A DNA stretch of 64,000 bases from Allorhodopirellula heiligendammensis (lineage in GTDB: Bacteria > Planctomycetota > Planctomycetia > Pirellulales > Pirellulaceae), in assembly GCF_007860105.1 (NCBI RefSeq), contig NZ_SJPU01000003.1, positions 1-64,000 on the forward strand, written 5' to 3'. The notes beneath the pieces were generated by a model. That model saw only the letters and a program-made list of their open reading frames with translations, was not told where the DNA came from and made no database searches. Made by a program: the position numbers and the translations under genes. Position 1 is the first letter of the stretch, and every line of letters starts with the position of its first letter. Shown in pieces: positions 17,951 through 26,921 of this stretch.

Positions 17951-18754
17951 ATGTCGACATCACCAGCTACCCCCGATCCACGCCGCTGCTCGCAACTCTT
18001 GGTCAGCGTGCGCAATCTAGAAGAAGCCCAAATCGTGGCGGCAGCGAGAGTTGATGTGATTGACTTTAAGGAGCCTCGGTCGGGACCTCTGGCTCCGGTC
18101 GACGCCGGTGTTTGGAGCTCGGCCGCGCGAGCGTTGCCCGACGCCGTGCTGTCGGCCGCCCTGGGTGAGTCAAGCACGGCAGTCGCGTTGGCGGGACATG
18201 TTCCCCCGGTGTTTCGGTTTGCCAAGGTTGGTCCGAGCCAGCAGCGGACACCATCCCAGCTTGAGCGTCTGTGGGGCGAACTGCCACTCCCTGGCAGTGT
18301 CGAATTAGTGCCGGTCGCCTATGCCGATCACCAGGCTGCCGATTGCCTTGAATTGGAGGGCGTCCTCGACAGTGTCATCGCCACGGGGCGGGGCCGGTTG
18401 TTGATCGATACCTATGGCAAAGACGGTCGCTCGCTGACGGATCACTTCGGGGCGATGGATTTAGCGAAGCTGATCGCCCGGGCCAGGGCCGCCGGGATTT
18501 GGATTGCGTTAGCGGGCTCGCTACAACTCGATCAAGTGAAGCAGCTAGTGCAGCAGGGCGTCGTTGCCGATTGCTGGGGAGTTCGCGGCGACGTCTGCGT
18601 GCGCGGTGTCGCCCCTGCTCAGCAACGTGCGGGGGCACTTGACGCAGGTCGTGTGGAGAGTTGGATGCAAGGACTCAAGCTGTTGGCCCTCGGGCCGCAG
18701 CACGGTGCAGCCGCTGCGCCGAGGGTCACCGGTTCAGCAGCGTTGTTCCGATAG
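17951..18754 (+). CDS. mfnB: (5-formylfuran-3-yl)methyl phosphate synthase, MfnB-like
   Basis: This 267-residue TIM-barrel protein (COG1891/DUF556) is known to condense two glyceraldehyde-3-phosphate molecules into the furan precursor of methanofuran. The match is seen in LLVSVRNLEEAQ, DVIDFKEPRSGPL (Lys40), RFAKVG (Lys92) and LIDTYGKDGR (Lys157), three lysines that line up with the catalytic ones of the archaeal enzyme. Planctomycetes use methanofuran- and methanopterin-linked steps to oxidise formaldehyde. Its 3' end overlaps the opposing pcp gene by 21 bp. No other C1 gene is seen nearby. Confidence 0.82.
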   Translation: MSTSPATPDPRRCSQLLVSVRNLEEAQIVAAARVDVIDFKEPRSGPLAPVDAGVWSSAARALPDAVLSAALGESSTAVALAGHVPPVFRFAKVGPSQQRTPSQLERLWGELPLPGSVELVPVAYADHQAADCLELEGVLDSVIATGRGRLLIDTYGKDGRSLTDHFGAMDLAKLIARARAAGIWIALAGSLQLDQVKQLVQQGVVADCWGVRGDVCVRGVAPAQQRAGALDAGRVESWMQGLKLLALGPQHGAAAAPRVTGSAALFR

Positions 18755-19318
18755 CTGTTGGATCATGATAGCGAGGGCTGCGCTGACCATCGGCGTGCTC
18801 ATGCTCGGCGAATCTGAATTATCACGAGCGACCTGGGCGGGCGCAAGCGGGATATGGACGAAGGCGGATGCCGTTCGCATGCCAAACGAGCTGATGTAGT
18901 GTTGGCTCAGGAAGAGCGCGGCATTGCACAAATAGGTACCAGCGTGGTGGGAGACGGCCGCGGGAATACCGGCTTCGCGAATTTGAGCGGCGACGGCCGA
19001 CAAGGGCAGCGGGCTGCGATAGGCGGCCGGGGCATCGGAAAGAATCTCGCTGCCGTCGGTCCGCAGGTTCAGGCCAATCGATTCGAGCCGCAGTCGCGAA
19101 GAGCCAGGTGCTTGCCCACAGTGCACAGCGAAATCGTAATCCTCTTGCAGTTCCGCACGTAACTTTTCGCTCATGCGTCCCAGATCCACAGGATACCGGC
19201 GGGTCACGATTTCAACGGGGCCATCATACCAGCGTGTCAAATCGATCAAGGCCAGCCAACTGGCATTGTCGGGCCAGCGGTCGTACGGTTCGAAGGCGGT
19301 GAGCAGGACGCGAATCAC
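18734..19318 (-). CDS. pcp: Pyroglutamyl-peptidase I-like cysteine peptidase
   Basis: The family removes N-terminal pyroglutamate from peptides. The catalytic triad is visible: Glu in SRLRLESIGLN, Cys in HHAGTYLCN, and His in AFVHIPLAP. At 194 residues it is slightly short compared with the usual 200-220. The start is GTG. It is convergent with mfnB and overlaps its end by 21 bp. Confidence 0.82.
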   Translation of the reverse strand: MIRVLLTAFEPYDRWPDNASWLALIDLTRWYDGPVEIVTRRYPVDLGRMSEKLRAELQEDYDFAVHCGQAPGSSRLRLESIGLNLRTDGSEILSDAPAAYRSPLPLSAVAAQIREAGIPAAVSHHAGTYLCNAALFLSQHYISSFGMRTASAFVHIPLAPAQVARDNSDSPSMSTPMVSAALAIMIQQLSEQRC

Positions 19319-19537
19319 GGAAACAACATTAACCGGAAGGAGGAGGAACTAGGGGAAGTATAGTTCCCACTGGGCGCCGTGATTCGCCTTGAATGGGATT
19401 TTTCGGTACAATCCAGGCAGACGAGTGTTTCATTTTCAATACATTCCAATGCGGAGCGAACCTCCACACGCCCTGCTTCGTCCTTGTTTTCTGTGCTGCC
19501 GAGATTTTTCTAGTCACTCACCCTCGGAGTTACCGAC

Positions 19538-19984
19538 ATGTCAGCTCAAGTCGATCAGCTCAGCGCGTACCTGGATCGAGGTACCATCGTCTATGACCAG
19601 GACGACGAGCGGGGCCTATTTCGAATGTTGTTCGAAGGCAAACACGGCGATCTGCGGGTGGCAATGATTATCGACGAATCGATGCTGCAGGTATTCACCC
19701 ATCCCGCCAACAAGATTCCAGCGAGCCATCGGCAATTGATCACCGAGGCAATCACGCGGGCCAATTATGGTTTGAAACTCGGCAGTTTTGAGATGGATTT
19801 GGAAGACGGCGAATTGCGGTACCAAACCGCCTTACCGCTGGGTGAAGATTTTCCCGAGGATGACGTGATCGACCATGTCCTGTACGTCGGTGGCGCGATG
19901 ATCGATCGCTACATGCCGGCTTTTCTGTCGATCATCTACGGCAACGAGGATGTGAAACTGGCCATTACGGCAGCGGAATTGTAG
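19538..19984 (+). CDS. YbjN-domain protein
   Basis: The 148-residue cytoplasmic protein shows the alternating beta-alpha pattern of YbjN/type III chaperone-like domains (FRMLFEGKHGDLRVAMIIDE, YQTALPLGEDFPEDDVIDHV). Such domains bind partner proteins and have no catalytic site. A GGAG precedes the ATG at 19538. It stands alone between oppositely oriented genes. Confidence 0.6.
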   Translation: MSAQVDQLSAYLDRGTIVYDQDDERGLFRMLFEGKHGDLRVAMIIDESMLQVFTHPANKIPASHRQLITEAITRANYGLKLGSFEMDLEDGELRYQTALPLGEDFPEDDVIDHVLYVGGAMIDRYMPAFLSIIYGNEDVKLAITAAEL

Positions 19985-20192
19985 GCTGAATCAGGTGGCG
20001 AGCTAGAATTCGTTGGTGGGAGCGAACCATTGAAATCTGTCATTCGATGAGATCCGTCGAGGCAAACATGACAACATTACCAAACAATGGAATCATGCTA
20101 GGGCGAAGGTGGTGGTTCACCGAGTGTAGGATTGAGCGGTTTTATCGGGAGGGGCGCGGCGCGAAACACGATCTTGATTTTGTGCGCGATCC

Positions 20193-21749
20193 CTAATACC
20201 CGAACCCACCCCTGATTAGGAACGCAGTGGAGAGGGACTGATCATCGGCGGAGTACTCATACTTCAATTCGCGATTGAAGGCGCCGCCAAACTCAATAAA
20301 TGCGGTTCGCTGACCCATTCGGATCAGGTCGCTGCGGCCCCACTCGAAGCCGAATGTGACATCAATTTCATTGATGTCGACTCGTTCTTCTGTTTTGGAA
20401 GCGTTAGCACGGGTGATGGTCCATGACCCGCCACCGAGATCGCCGGCCACGTACCACCATACATCCTGAGTGCCCAGTGTCCGCCAGTATTTTGCAAACT
20501 TCGGTTCGGGGAAAAAGATGTCGAAACGCGTGTACGGATTCGGCTGGCATAGCACACCACCAGCGGGGAGTAGTTTGATGGTTTCACGATCGAGATAGTA
20601 GACACCCGCTTTCAGCGTGGAGGAGGGTGTCAATCGAAACGCGAGCAGCCCCCGACCCAATATCCGGATACTATCGGAATAGAAAGTATCAAAATCGGTA
20701 AACGCACCGATGCGAACGCCGAATTCACCCCCGACGATCTGGTTGGGGTCCGTCTGCCAGCTGAAATCGAGGAAGCCACCGTAGGCACTGCCTGGTAGGT
20801 CGGCTTGGTGCGATGGCGTCGTGATCGGCCCGTCAAACAGGTACAGCGAGAATGACGGTGCGATCCGCAGTGGCTGGTTGCTGAATAGAAAATTGTTGCA
20901 GGTCAGTCCGAGCGACACATCCGTTTGGCTGACGCCGAGGTCGTTTTGGCTGTTACCCCCCGTGATGAACATCTGGCGGAATCTCGGTCCGCGAAGCAGA
21001 TCATAGGCATTGATCCCGCTCGTGATGGGCAGCATGCTGTTGCCATAGGGCGAGCTAAGGCCTTGAGGAAACAGCGAGTTTGGTGAGCTCGATGGATATG
21101 CCGAGGGCGGAAATACGGGGGCGCCATAGCTAGCAGGAGGTGGGGTCGAATACGTCGAGCCGCCGTACGGCATACTGCTGGTGGGGGCAGTTCCATAGGG
21201 AGATGGGGTGCCAGCCCCGCCGTAAATCGGAGGTGCATTATAAGGAACCGCGCTCGAAGTCGTCCCACCGAATGGGACCGCGCCTGTGGACGGGTACCCG
21301 GCGCCCTGGTAAACGTTGCTACTGCCACGAAACATATCGCCAGAGAAGATGCCGCCGAGCAAGCTGCCATTGGGATAGGCCGGATTCGTCCCACCGGGGG
21401 CTCCCGGGTAAGCTGGCGTTCCAAACGCGGATGCTGAGTTTGGAGATGTCCCGTAGGGATCGTACTGGGGCGTGGCGGGGCCAAGACTGCCCGACGCGGG
21501 TGGTAGCGTCTGACCGCCAGCATAGCCGCCTGGCGGAGATGCATTGCCGGTGGGGGGATAGGTGCTGGGCGGGTAGGCACCTCCGGTGGGCGGTGGTGTA
21601 ATGGGGCCCATATTTGTCTGCGGCGTTGACGAAAAACCGCTCTGCCCCGATGCGGGGGTTGGCACAACCATTGCACCGAGCATCATCGCAGCAGCCAACA
21701 TGCGTTCGCGCCAGTGTGATGGTATTCGGTAGTTCGATGCGATGGGCAA
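20193..21749 (-). CDS. Probable outer-membrane beta-barrel protein with Pro/Gly/Tyr-rich linker
   Basis: The 518-residue product opens with a signal peptide (MLAAAMMLGAMVVPTPASG at residues 17-35). Residues about 40-250 are low complexity, rich in Pro, Gly, Ser, Tyr and Thr. The last 260 residues show repeated aromatic-ended beta strands (SLYLFDG, SAYGGFLDFSW, GVRIGAFTDF, LLAFRLTPSSTLKAGVYYLD, FLIRGGFGY), ending in a C-terminal aromatic residue as outer-membrane barrels do. No transport or enzyme motif is known to me. Confidence 0.6.
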   Translation of the reverse strand: MPIASNYRIPSHWRERMLAAAMMLGAMVVPTPASGQSGFSSTPQTNMGPITPPPTGGAYPPSTYPPTGNASPPGGYAGGQTLPPASGSLGPATPQYDPYGTSPNSASAFGTPAYPGAPGGTNPAYPNGSLLGGIFSGDMFRGSSNVYQGAGYPSTGAVPFGGTTSSAVPYNAPPIYGGAGTPSPYGTAPTSSMPYGGSTYSTPPPASYGAPVFPPSAYPSSSPNSLFPQGLSSPYGNSMLPITSGINAYDLLRGPRFRQMFITGGNSQNDLGVSQTDVSLGLTCNNFLFSNQPLRIAPSFSLYLFDGPITTPSHQADLPGSAYGGFLDFSWQTDPNQIVGGEFGVRIGAFTDFDTFYSDSIRILGRGLLAFRLTPSSTLKAGVYYLDRETIKLLPAGGVLCQPNPYTRFDIFFPEPKFAKYWRTLGTQDVWWYVAGDLGGGSWTITRANASKTEERVDINEIDVTFGFEWGRSDLIRMGQRTAFIEFGGAFNRELKYEYSADDQSLSTAFLIRGGFGY

Positions 21750-21855
21750 CCAAAACTCTCCCTGAGGGCTCGTCGACTTCGGACCGACATTGCAATAACT
21801 TGAGTCGATTTAGCTATTTTCACAGACTTCCGTCAAGAGAAATGTTCAGTTTGCT

Positions 21856-22563
21856 ATGGAAGACCTCGATATCCCCCAACTCGCCGAGTATCTGCACGTC
21901 ACTCCGGACCAAATCACAAAGATGGTCACCCGAGGAAATCTGCCGGGACGCAAGATCAGTGGACAGTGGCGATTCAACGAAGCGGAAATTCACCATTGGC
22001 TCGAAGAACGCATCGGTTTAAGTGATCCCGATGAACTCGACCGGGTTCGTCGGGTACTGCATCGCCGCGATGACGCGCCGCCGCAGAGTCTCAGCGATAT
22101 GTGCTCGATTGACACGATTGCCAATCCACTGACAGCGCGAACTCGAGGCAGTGTGATCCGCGGAATGAGCAACTTGGCCGCCACGACCGGGATGCTGTGG
22201 GACGCTCCAGCGATGGCCGAGGCCGTTGCTGAACGCGAAAAGCTCCATCCAACTGCTCTTGATAATGGTGTCGCGTTGTTGCACCCACGTCGGCCTCAAA
22301 CTTCCATACTCGCTGACTCGGTACTTGCTCTTGGCATCTGCCAAGCTGGGTTGCCGTTTTCAGATCGCGGGCAGTTGACCGACATTTTCTTCTTAATCTG
22401 CTCTTACGACGACTCCAGCCACCTTCGTATCTTGGCGAAACTCAGCCGTCTCGTGTCGGACGATGCGTTTTTGGAAGGGCTTCGCTCGAGCGATTCCCCT
22501 GGGGACGCGTGGTTGATTTTGAAAGAAGCCGAAGCGGCCGTCGATGAAAACCTCTCACTCTAA
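21856..22563 (+). CDS. Excisionase-type HTH fused to PTS EIIA (Ntr-type) domain
   Basis: The 235-residue protein starts with an excisionase/MerR-like helix-turn-helix (IPQLAEYLHVTPDQITKMV, GRKISGQWRFNEAEIHHWL, residues 5-50). Residues about 85-230 form a PTS EIIA type-2 domain, with the phosphorylatable His at about 143 in the sequence LDNGVALLHPRRP and the LALGICQAGLPF strand after it. No EIIB or EIIC partner is coded here. The fusion implies a DNA-binding regulator whose activity follows phosphorylation by a PTS phosphocarrier. Its stop overlaps the next gene by 20 bp. Confidence 0.72.
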   Translation: MEDLDIPQLAEYLHVTPDQITKMVTRGNLPGRKISGQWRFNEAEIHHWLEERIGLSDPDELDRVRRVLHRRDDAPPQSLSDMCSIDTIANPLTARTRGSVIRGMSNLAATTGMLWDAPAMAEAVAEREKLHPTALDNGVALLHPRRPQTSILADSVLALGICQAGLPFSDRGQLTDIFFLICSYDDSSHLRILAKLSRLVSDDAFLEGLRSSDSPGDAWLILKEAEAAVDENLSL

Positions 22564-23470
22564 ACGTCTTTTGCCACAGCGGGCTGTCTCTCAACGCGAA
22601 GCTGGTGTTGGTCCGCCACCGCTGTTTGCCTGTGATTCGCTGTTGTGGATCGGTGATGCTGAGCACCCCGCGGTCAGTGCGGCGTGGCATCTCTGCCAGA
22701 ATCACTGTGACGCAATCTCCATCCGCCGGTCGATTTCGGACGCGCTCGCGGCGCCCCCGCGGCAGTCGATCACGCACCTAGTCGTCGCTCAAACGAATCG
22801 GCACGAACGCGACTGTTGGGCGATCGATGGCCCCGAGCTAGCCGCACTACGAAATCAATTTTCCAGCGTGAAAACATTGGTTCTCCGAGGTCCTTTGGTC
22901 GCTCCAACGGTCCGTTTGCCCGCTCAATCAAGCTCCACGCAGGGTCCGGCAACACCGGATTGGGTTGACTCGATCGCGTTGAGCGAAGCGGCGACCTATC
23001 TGAGGTACTGGCTGGCAAACTCTCACGTCGAGCTCAGCGGCGAGGCCGATCGTGGCACCTCGGACAGGCGGAGCGGGCTGGCAACAATGCCCGAATTTCG
23101 GATCGCTGATCTGCCGCCAATTGTAGTGGTGGCAGCTCGTTATCAGTACGCTGCAAGCCTGATTGATTCCATTTCGCTCCTGTTCAACGGCTGCGAAGGT
23201 CCTGAGCCCATGGTGCAGTGGCAACGCGATGTGACGCCGCGGTCGGGACGCGGATTTGCCACCGTGATGTGGGATGAGTCTGTGGCCACTCCCGAGACGG
23301 CAGAGCGTTGGCCGGATCGCTGCGGTCGGGCTCCGCAGGCACGTCATGTGTGGATGACCGGGATGGCCTCGCCCCAGCAGCGGCGACTGGCTCTTGAGCA
23401 AGGCGTCCATCAAGTTCTCGACAAACCAGGCAGGTTGGAATGCCTCGTGGCGAGTTTGCGGGCGGCTTGA
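22544..23470 (+). CDS. Protein of unknown function, 308 aa
   Basis: No family is recognised with confidence. The final 60 residues (ARHVWMTGMASPQQRRLALEQGVHQVLDKP) echo the end of a response-regulator receiver domain (alternating strand and helix, then a Lys-Pro pair), but no phosphorylatable Asp is plain upstream. The start overlaps the HTH-EIIA gene by 20 bp, so the two are likely translationally coupled and may act in the same signal route. Confidence 0.55.
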   Translation: MKTSHSKRLLPQRAVSQREAGVGPPPLFACDSLLWIGDAEHPAVSAAWHLCQNHCDAISIRRSISDALAAPPRQSITHLVVAQTNRHERDCWAIDGPELAALRNQFSSVKTLVLRGPLVAPTVRLPAQSSSTQGPATPDWVDSIALSEAATYLRYWLANSHVELSGEADRGTSDRRSGLATMPEFRIADLPPIVVVAARYQYAASLIDSISLLFNGCEGPEPMVQWQRDVTPRSGRGFATVMWDESVATPETAERWPDRCGRAPQARHVWMTGMASPQQRRLALEQGVHQVLDKPGRLECLVASLRAA

Positions 23471-23475
23471 AAAAC

Positions 23476-25269
23476 CTACTGCGAAGAGTCGGGGATCGGT
23501 GAGAGGAACCATCCGCCCACTTCGCTGCGGTGAGCTGTGAACACCGGGACGGGTTCGCCAGTCATCCGTTCAATGGCCCAATCGCACGCGCGGGACGCGG
23601 CCGCTTCCGAGCCCGCGTTTTCTCGCAGGTTGGGCAGAGCCGATTCTGCGTTCATGCGGCCGATACTCACCGCGCACATCTGCCGAACCTCGGCCGTCTC
23701 GGGTTCGAGCGACTCGGTGTCGTTGAGCCGCTCAAGCATAATTGCGATTAAATCGTGTTGTGGATCATTCTCGTGGATCAGACCGAGGGCCCACGCGGCG
23801 GCTGCCCGCGAATGTTGCCCCAACGCGAAATTTTTCGGCAGATAGGAACGCATCAGAGGTGCGGCGGCATCGTACTCCTGATCACCCATGGCGATGAACA
23901 GATGCGCGACCTGGTCGGAAAGGCCGGGGATGGAGTCATTGAGGTCACCAGACTGGAATGCCTCGTGGACCGTTTCGGCACGATCTAGCATCGCGGGCAA
24001 TAGGTCAGTGACCCGCAACTGCGTCAGCCCCCACGCCGTCGCAACTTTCACTTCACCACGCGGGTGGGCTAACAGTTCCACCATTCGCTGCCCAGCGGGC
24101 TCGTAGTCCATTCTTGCCAATACCACCGTTGCCTGTTCGCAACCTCGCCACGAGTCTTTCGCGAGAACGTCAGCAACTCGCTGGCAAACCTCCGCATGCA
24201 GGTCTGGCTGTTTGCCAAGCTTCACGAGCCCCGCGGCCACCTCGCGACGCAGCATCGGGTTTTCGTCATCCAACATCGCTGCCAGAATTCGGATTCGCTC
24301 GAATTTCTGCGTCGCTATCATGGAGCGCGCGCATGCCAAGCGAATACCCGGATCGCGACTGTTCACATAATCACTGAGATGTGCGTCGACTCGGTGCGGA
24401 TCCATTCTCAGCAACTGCGTCAACGCCCCGGACTGGACGGCAACACTGGGGTGATCCAGTAGGTTCTCAAGTAATGGATACGCTTCGTCGCCGGTTTCTC
24501 CTTGGAGTAACTCGATTGCGAGGATTGCGGTCAACGTTTCGGTCATCGAGTTCTCGCTTTGAATCGCTGCCGCCAACTCGATCAGTTCTGGCGAACCCAA
24601 TCTTGCCAGGGCACGGGCGGCAGCGAGTCGAATGCGCATCGAGGTCCGGCGTTGTTTGACGAGTTCCACCAATGGATCGTGGGCTTCGGTGGCGTCCAGT
24701 TCGCCGAGACCGTGGATCGCTCGAAGTAAGCTGGATGGGCTCGATATCGATGAACGTAGCCGCTCCAGCCAGACATCCTTCATGGCGTCGGACTGCCAGT
24801 TGGCCAAGGCGGGTTCGATCATTTGGGCGACCGTACCGCCATGGAGGATCGCGGTGTCTCCGAGGAGAGCCGCATCCGTTTTTGATTCCAGCACGATCAG
24901 GGCATGCGCAGCTGAACGGACCAGGTCCAGGTTCTGGTCGGGCACGGTCATCAGTTCTCGCAGCTTCGGACGCAAGCCGTCGGCGCCCGGCAGTCCACCT
25001 TGATGGGCGATGGACAGACTGTCGATCACCATCCGCTGAAGTTCCACGTCGGGGCGATTGAGCGCCTTGGTCCATAGTTCGAGCAGTCCATCGGAAAACA
25101 CCTGATCGACTTGGATAGGCGGGAACGCAGGCCGCTGATACATGGCCATGTCATATTCAGCGAAAGGATCGATCGCGAGGACGCGTTGGGGAAGCACGAC
25201 TGCCAGTGCGATAACGATCAAACTGAGGACGCGGGCAGGGAATTGCGTGATCAAGTTCATGTTTTTCAT
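23476..25269 (-). CDS. Exported HEAT-repeat protein
   Basis: ATG 25269 overlaps the permease stop in the ATGA manner and gives 597 residues with a leader (RVLSLIVIALAVVLPQRVLA). Residues about 40-570 are HEAT-like helix pairs, e.g. LRLAAARALARLGSPELIELAA and MLRREVAAGLVKLGKQPD, with about a dozen repeats. It closes the ABC operon; probably a periplasmic scaffold for the exporter. No catalytic motif. Confidence 0.75.
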   Translation of the reverse strand: MKNMNLITQFPARVLSLIVIALAVVLPQRVLAIDPFAEYDMAMYQRPAFPPIQVDQVFSDGLLELWTKALNRPDVELQRMVIDSLSIAHQGGLPGADGLRPKLRELMTVPDQNLDLVRSAAHALIVLESKTDAALLGDTAILHGGTVAQMIEPALANWQSDAMKDVWLERLRSSISSPSSLLRAIHGLGELDATEAHDPLVELVKQRRTSMRIRLAAARALARLGSPELIELAAAIQSENSMTETLTAILAIELLQGETGDEAYPLLENLLDHPSVAVQSGALTQLLRMDPHRVDAHLSDYVNSRDPGIRLACARSMIATQKFERIRILAAMLDDENPMLRREVAAGLVKLGKQPDLHAEVCQRVADVLAKDSWRGCEQATVVLARMDYEPAGQRMVELLAHPRGEVKVATAWGLTQLRVTDLLPAMLDRAETVHEAFQSGDLNDSIPGLSDQVAHLFIAMGDQEYDAAAPLMRSYLPKNFALGQHSRAAAAWALGLIHENDPQHDLIAIMLERLNDTESLEPETAEVRQMCAVSIGRMNAESALPNLRENAGSEAAASRACDWAIERMTGEPVPVFTAHRSEVGGWFLSPIPDSSQ

Positions 25270-26921
25270 ACTGCCCGGCTCAACCGCCATACCTGTAGTC
25301 CCAGAACGCCCAACATGAGGGCGGAAACGCTGCCTGCGACCCACCATGCCAGCGGCAGCAAATCATAATTTTCGAAACCGGGCGCCCCGATCACATTCAG
25401 CGCCGCCCCGACTGGGGTCGCGAGCAACACGGTTTGCACTGCATCGTGTCCGAACGGTGCATCGCGTCCCAGCCATACCAACATCGGAGTGAGGAAGACT
25501 GCGATGACGGCAACGTAGGCTGCCGTCGTCGACACCGCTGTGCTGCGAAATAGGCTGCCGATCGCCGCGCTGAGCGACAAGGCTTCAATCGCGGTCCAGA
25601 CTAAGCAAACCAGTACCAGATTGACCTGCAGCCACATCACCGGTTGGATCAAGATCATCATCAAGTATCCCGGCAGCGTCGCCATCAGAACCAATCCTAA
25701 CGTCCAGGCCACGCTCAGGATCTTTCCGCTAACGATGCGGAACGGAGAGAGCGGAGTCAATCGCAATAGCTCCCACCCGCTGCCCTCGCGTTCGCCACTG
25801 ATCAATCCCGACGCCAGGCTCGGCGTGAGAACCACGACCAAGACGACCTGCAGCATCACCATCAATCCGCCGATCGTCTCGACGCCCCAAGAAGTTGCAC
25901 TGGTAGCGGCGGCGAAAGTAACCAGGACGGAGGCAACCGCGCAGACTGAAATTAATCGCAGCAACCACTGCGATCGCCCAAACTTTCGGCAGCGGAACTC
26001 TTTCACCATCACGGGATTGAGGTACCAGGGAATCCCGCGTTTGCGACGTTGGGGGTCGATAAGATAAAACAATCGTCGAGCGGTGCGGGCGGCCCGTCCG
26101 CGTTCGTGGGTAATCACTCCCTTGGCACGCGATCGATCAAAAATTCGGTAATTGAATCGCGACAAGGTAATCGATGCGAAAATGCCGCTGCTCAGCAGGG
26201 TTACAACGATGAACTGACGGGTTGCCGATGTCGCCTTCAAACCTGCCGAACCCACGTCGCCCTGTCGCATGATTTCCATCACTGATGGGATCGGGGAGAG
26301 ATTGCGAAGCCAACTTGCCAAGGTTGAAATCGCACCGTCTGCACCGGGGAAAAACGCCGCGGGCACGAGCGTCAAGAAACACATGCCCAGCACGATGGTG
26401 TAGGTGATGCGAACGCCCGCGTCGGCTGTTTGCACGTAGCTGCTGACTAACATTCCAAGGGTGGCATACTGAATTACGAGCAACATCAAGATCAGATACA
26501 GCAGTCCCAACTGGCCAGTGAGGCTGATCCCACCCATGGCAAAGCACGCCGCCGAAGCTGGCAAGCTGCACAGCAGTACGAGAACGCTGAACAGCAAGAC
26601 GCCTGAAATCTTTCCGAAATAGATCGAAAATGCAGTCAGTGGCGAGTTCAGCAGCAGCGCCAGCGTGCCTTGGTTTTTTTCGTTGACGACCGAAGTGGCA
26701 GGAAATGCAGGGACGAGGAAGACCACACCGGCAAGTAGCCCGTAACCGAACACTCGAAAAACTTCTAGCGATTGAATTCCACTGAGGTCTACCGACGCAT
26801 CGGCCGGCCAGCGAGTGAGCACGGAGATGGAAAACGCAAAGGTCAAGCACATCAACACGATCATCGCGCGCGGCGATCGCAAGATTCCGTATAACTCTCG
26901 TTGGATCAAAGGGTTGATCAC
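25266..26921 (-). CDS. ABC-2 type transporter permease, 551 aa
   Basis: The protein has about 12 hydrophobic segments in two halves, with a charged cytoplasmic stretch in the middle (residues about 255-320). The first half, with MINPLIQRELYGILRSPR and LVFLVPAFPATSVVNEKNQGTLALLLNSPL, is typical ABC-2/GldF-like; the second half repeats the layout (LISGEREGSGWELLRLTPLS). It is one long fused permease. GTG start overlaps the ATPase stop (GTGA), so it forms a transporter with the neighbouring ATPase. Confidence 0.82.
   Translation of the reverse strand: MINPLIQRELYGILRSPRAMIVLMCLTFAFSISVLTRWPADASVDLSGIQSLEVFRVFGYGLLAGVVFLVPAFPATSVVNEKNQGTLALLLNSPLTAFSIYFGKISGVLLFSVLVLLCSLPASAACFAMGGISLTGQLGLLYLILMLLVIQYATLGMLVSSYVQTADAGVRITYTIVLGMCFLTLVPAAFFPGADGAISTLASWLRNLSPIPSVMEIMRQGDVGSAGLKATSATRQFIVVTLLSSGIFASITLSRFNYRIFDRSRAKGVITHERGRAARTARRLFYLIDPQRRKRGIPWYLNPVMVKEFRCRKFGRSQWLLRLISVCAVASVLVTFAAATSATSWGVETIGGLMVMLQVVLVVVLTPSLASGLISGEREGSGWELLRLTPLSPFRIVSGKILSVAWTLGLVLMATLPGYLMMILIQPVMWLQVNLVLVCLVWTAIEALSLSAAIGSLFRSTAVSTTAAYVAVIAVFLTPMLVWLGRDAPFGHDAVQTVLLATPVGAALNVIGAPGFENYDLLPLAWWVAGSVSALMLGVLGLQVWRLSRAV

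Noticed and set aside
22018-22344. Minus-strand ORF inside the HTH-EIIA gene
   Set aside because: Antisense of a gene with two recognisable domains.
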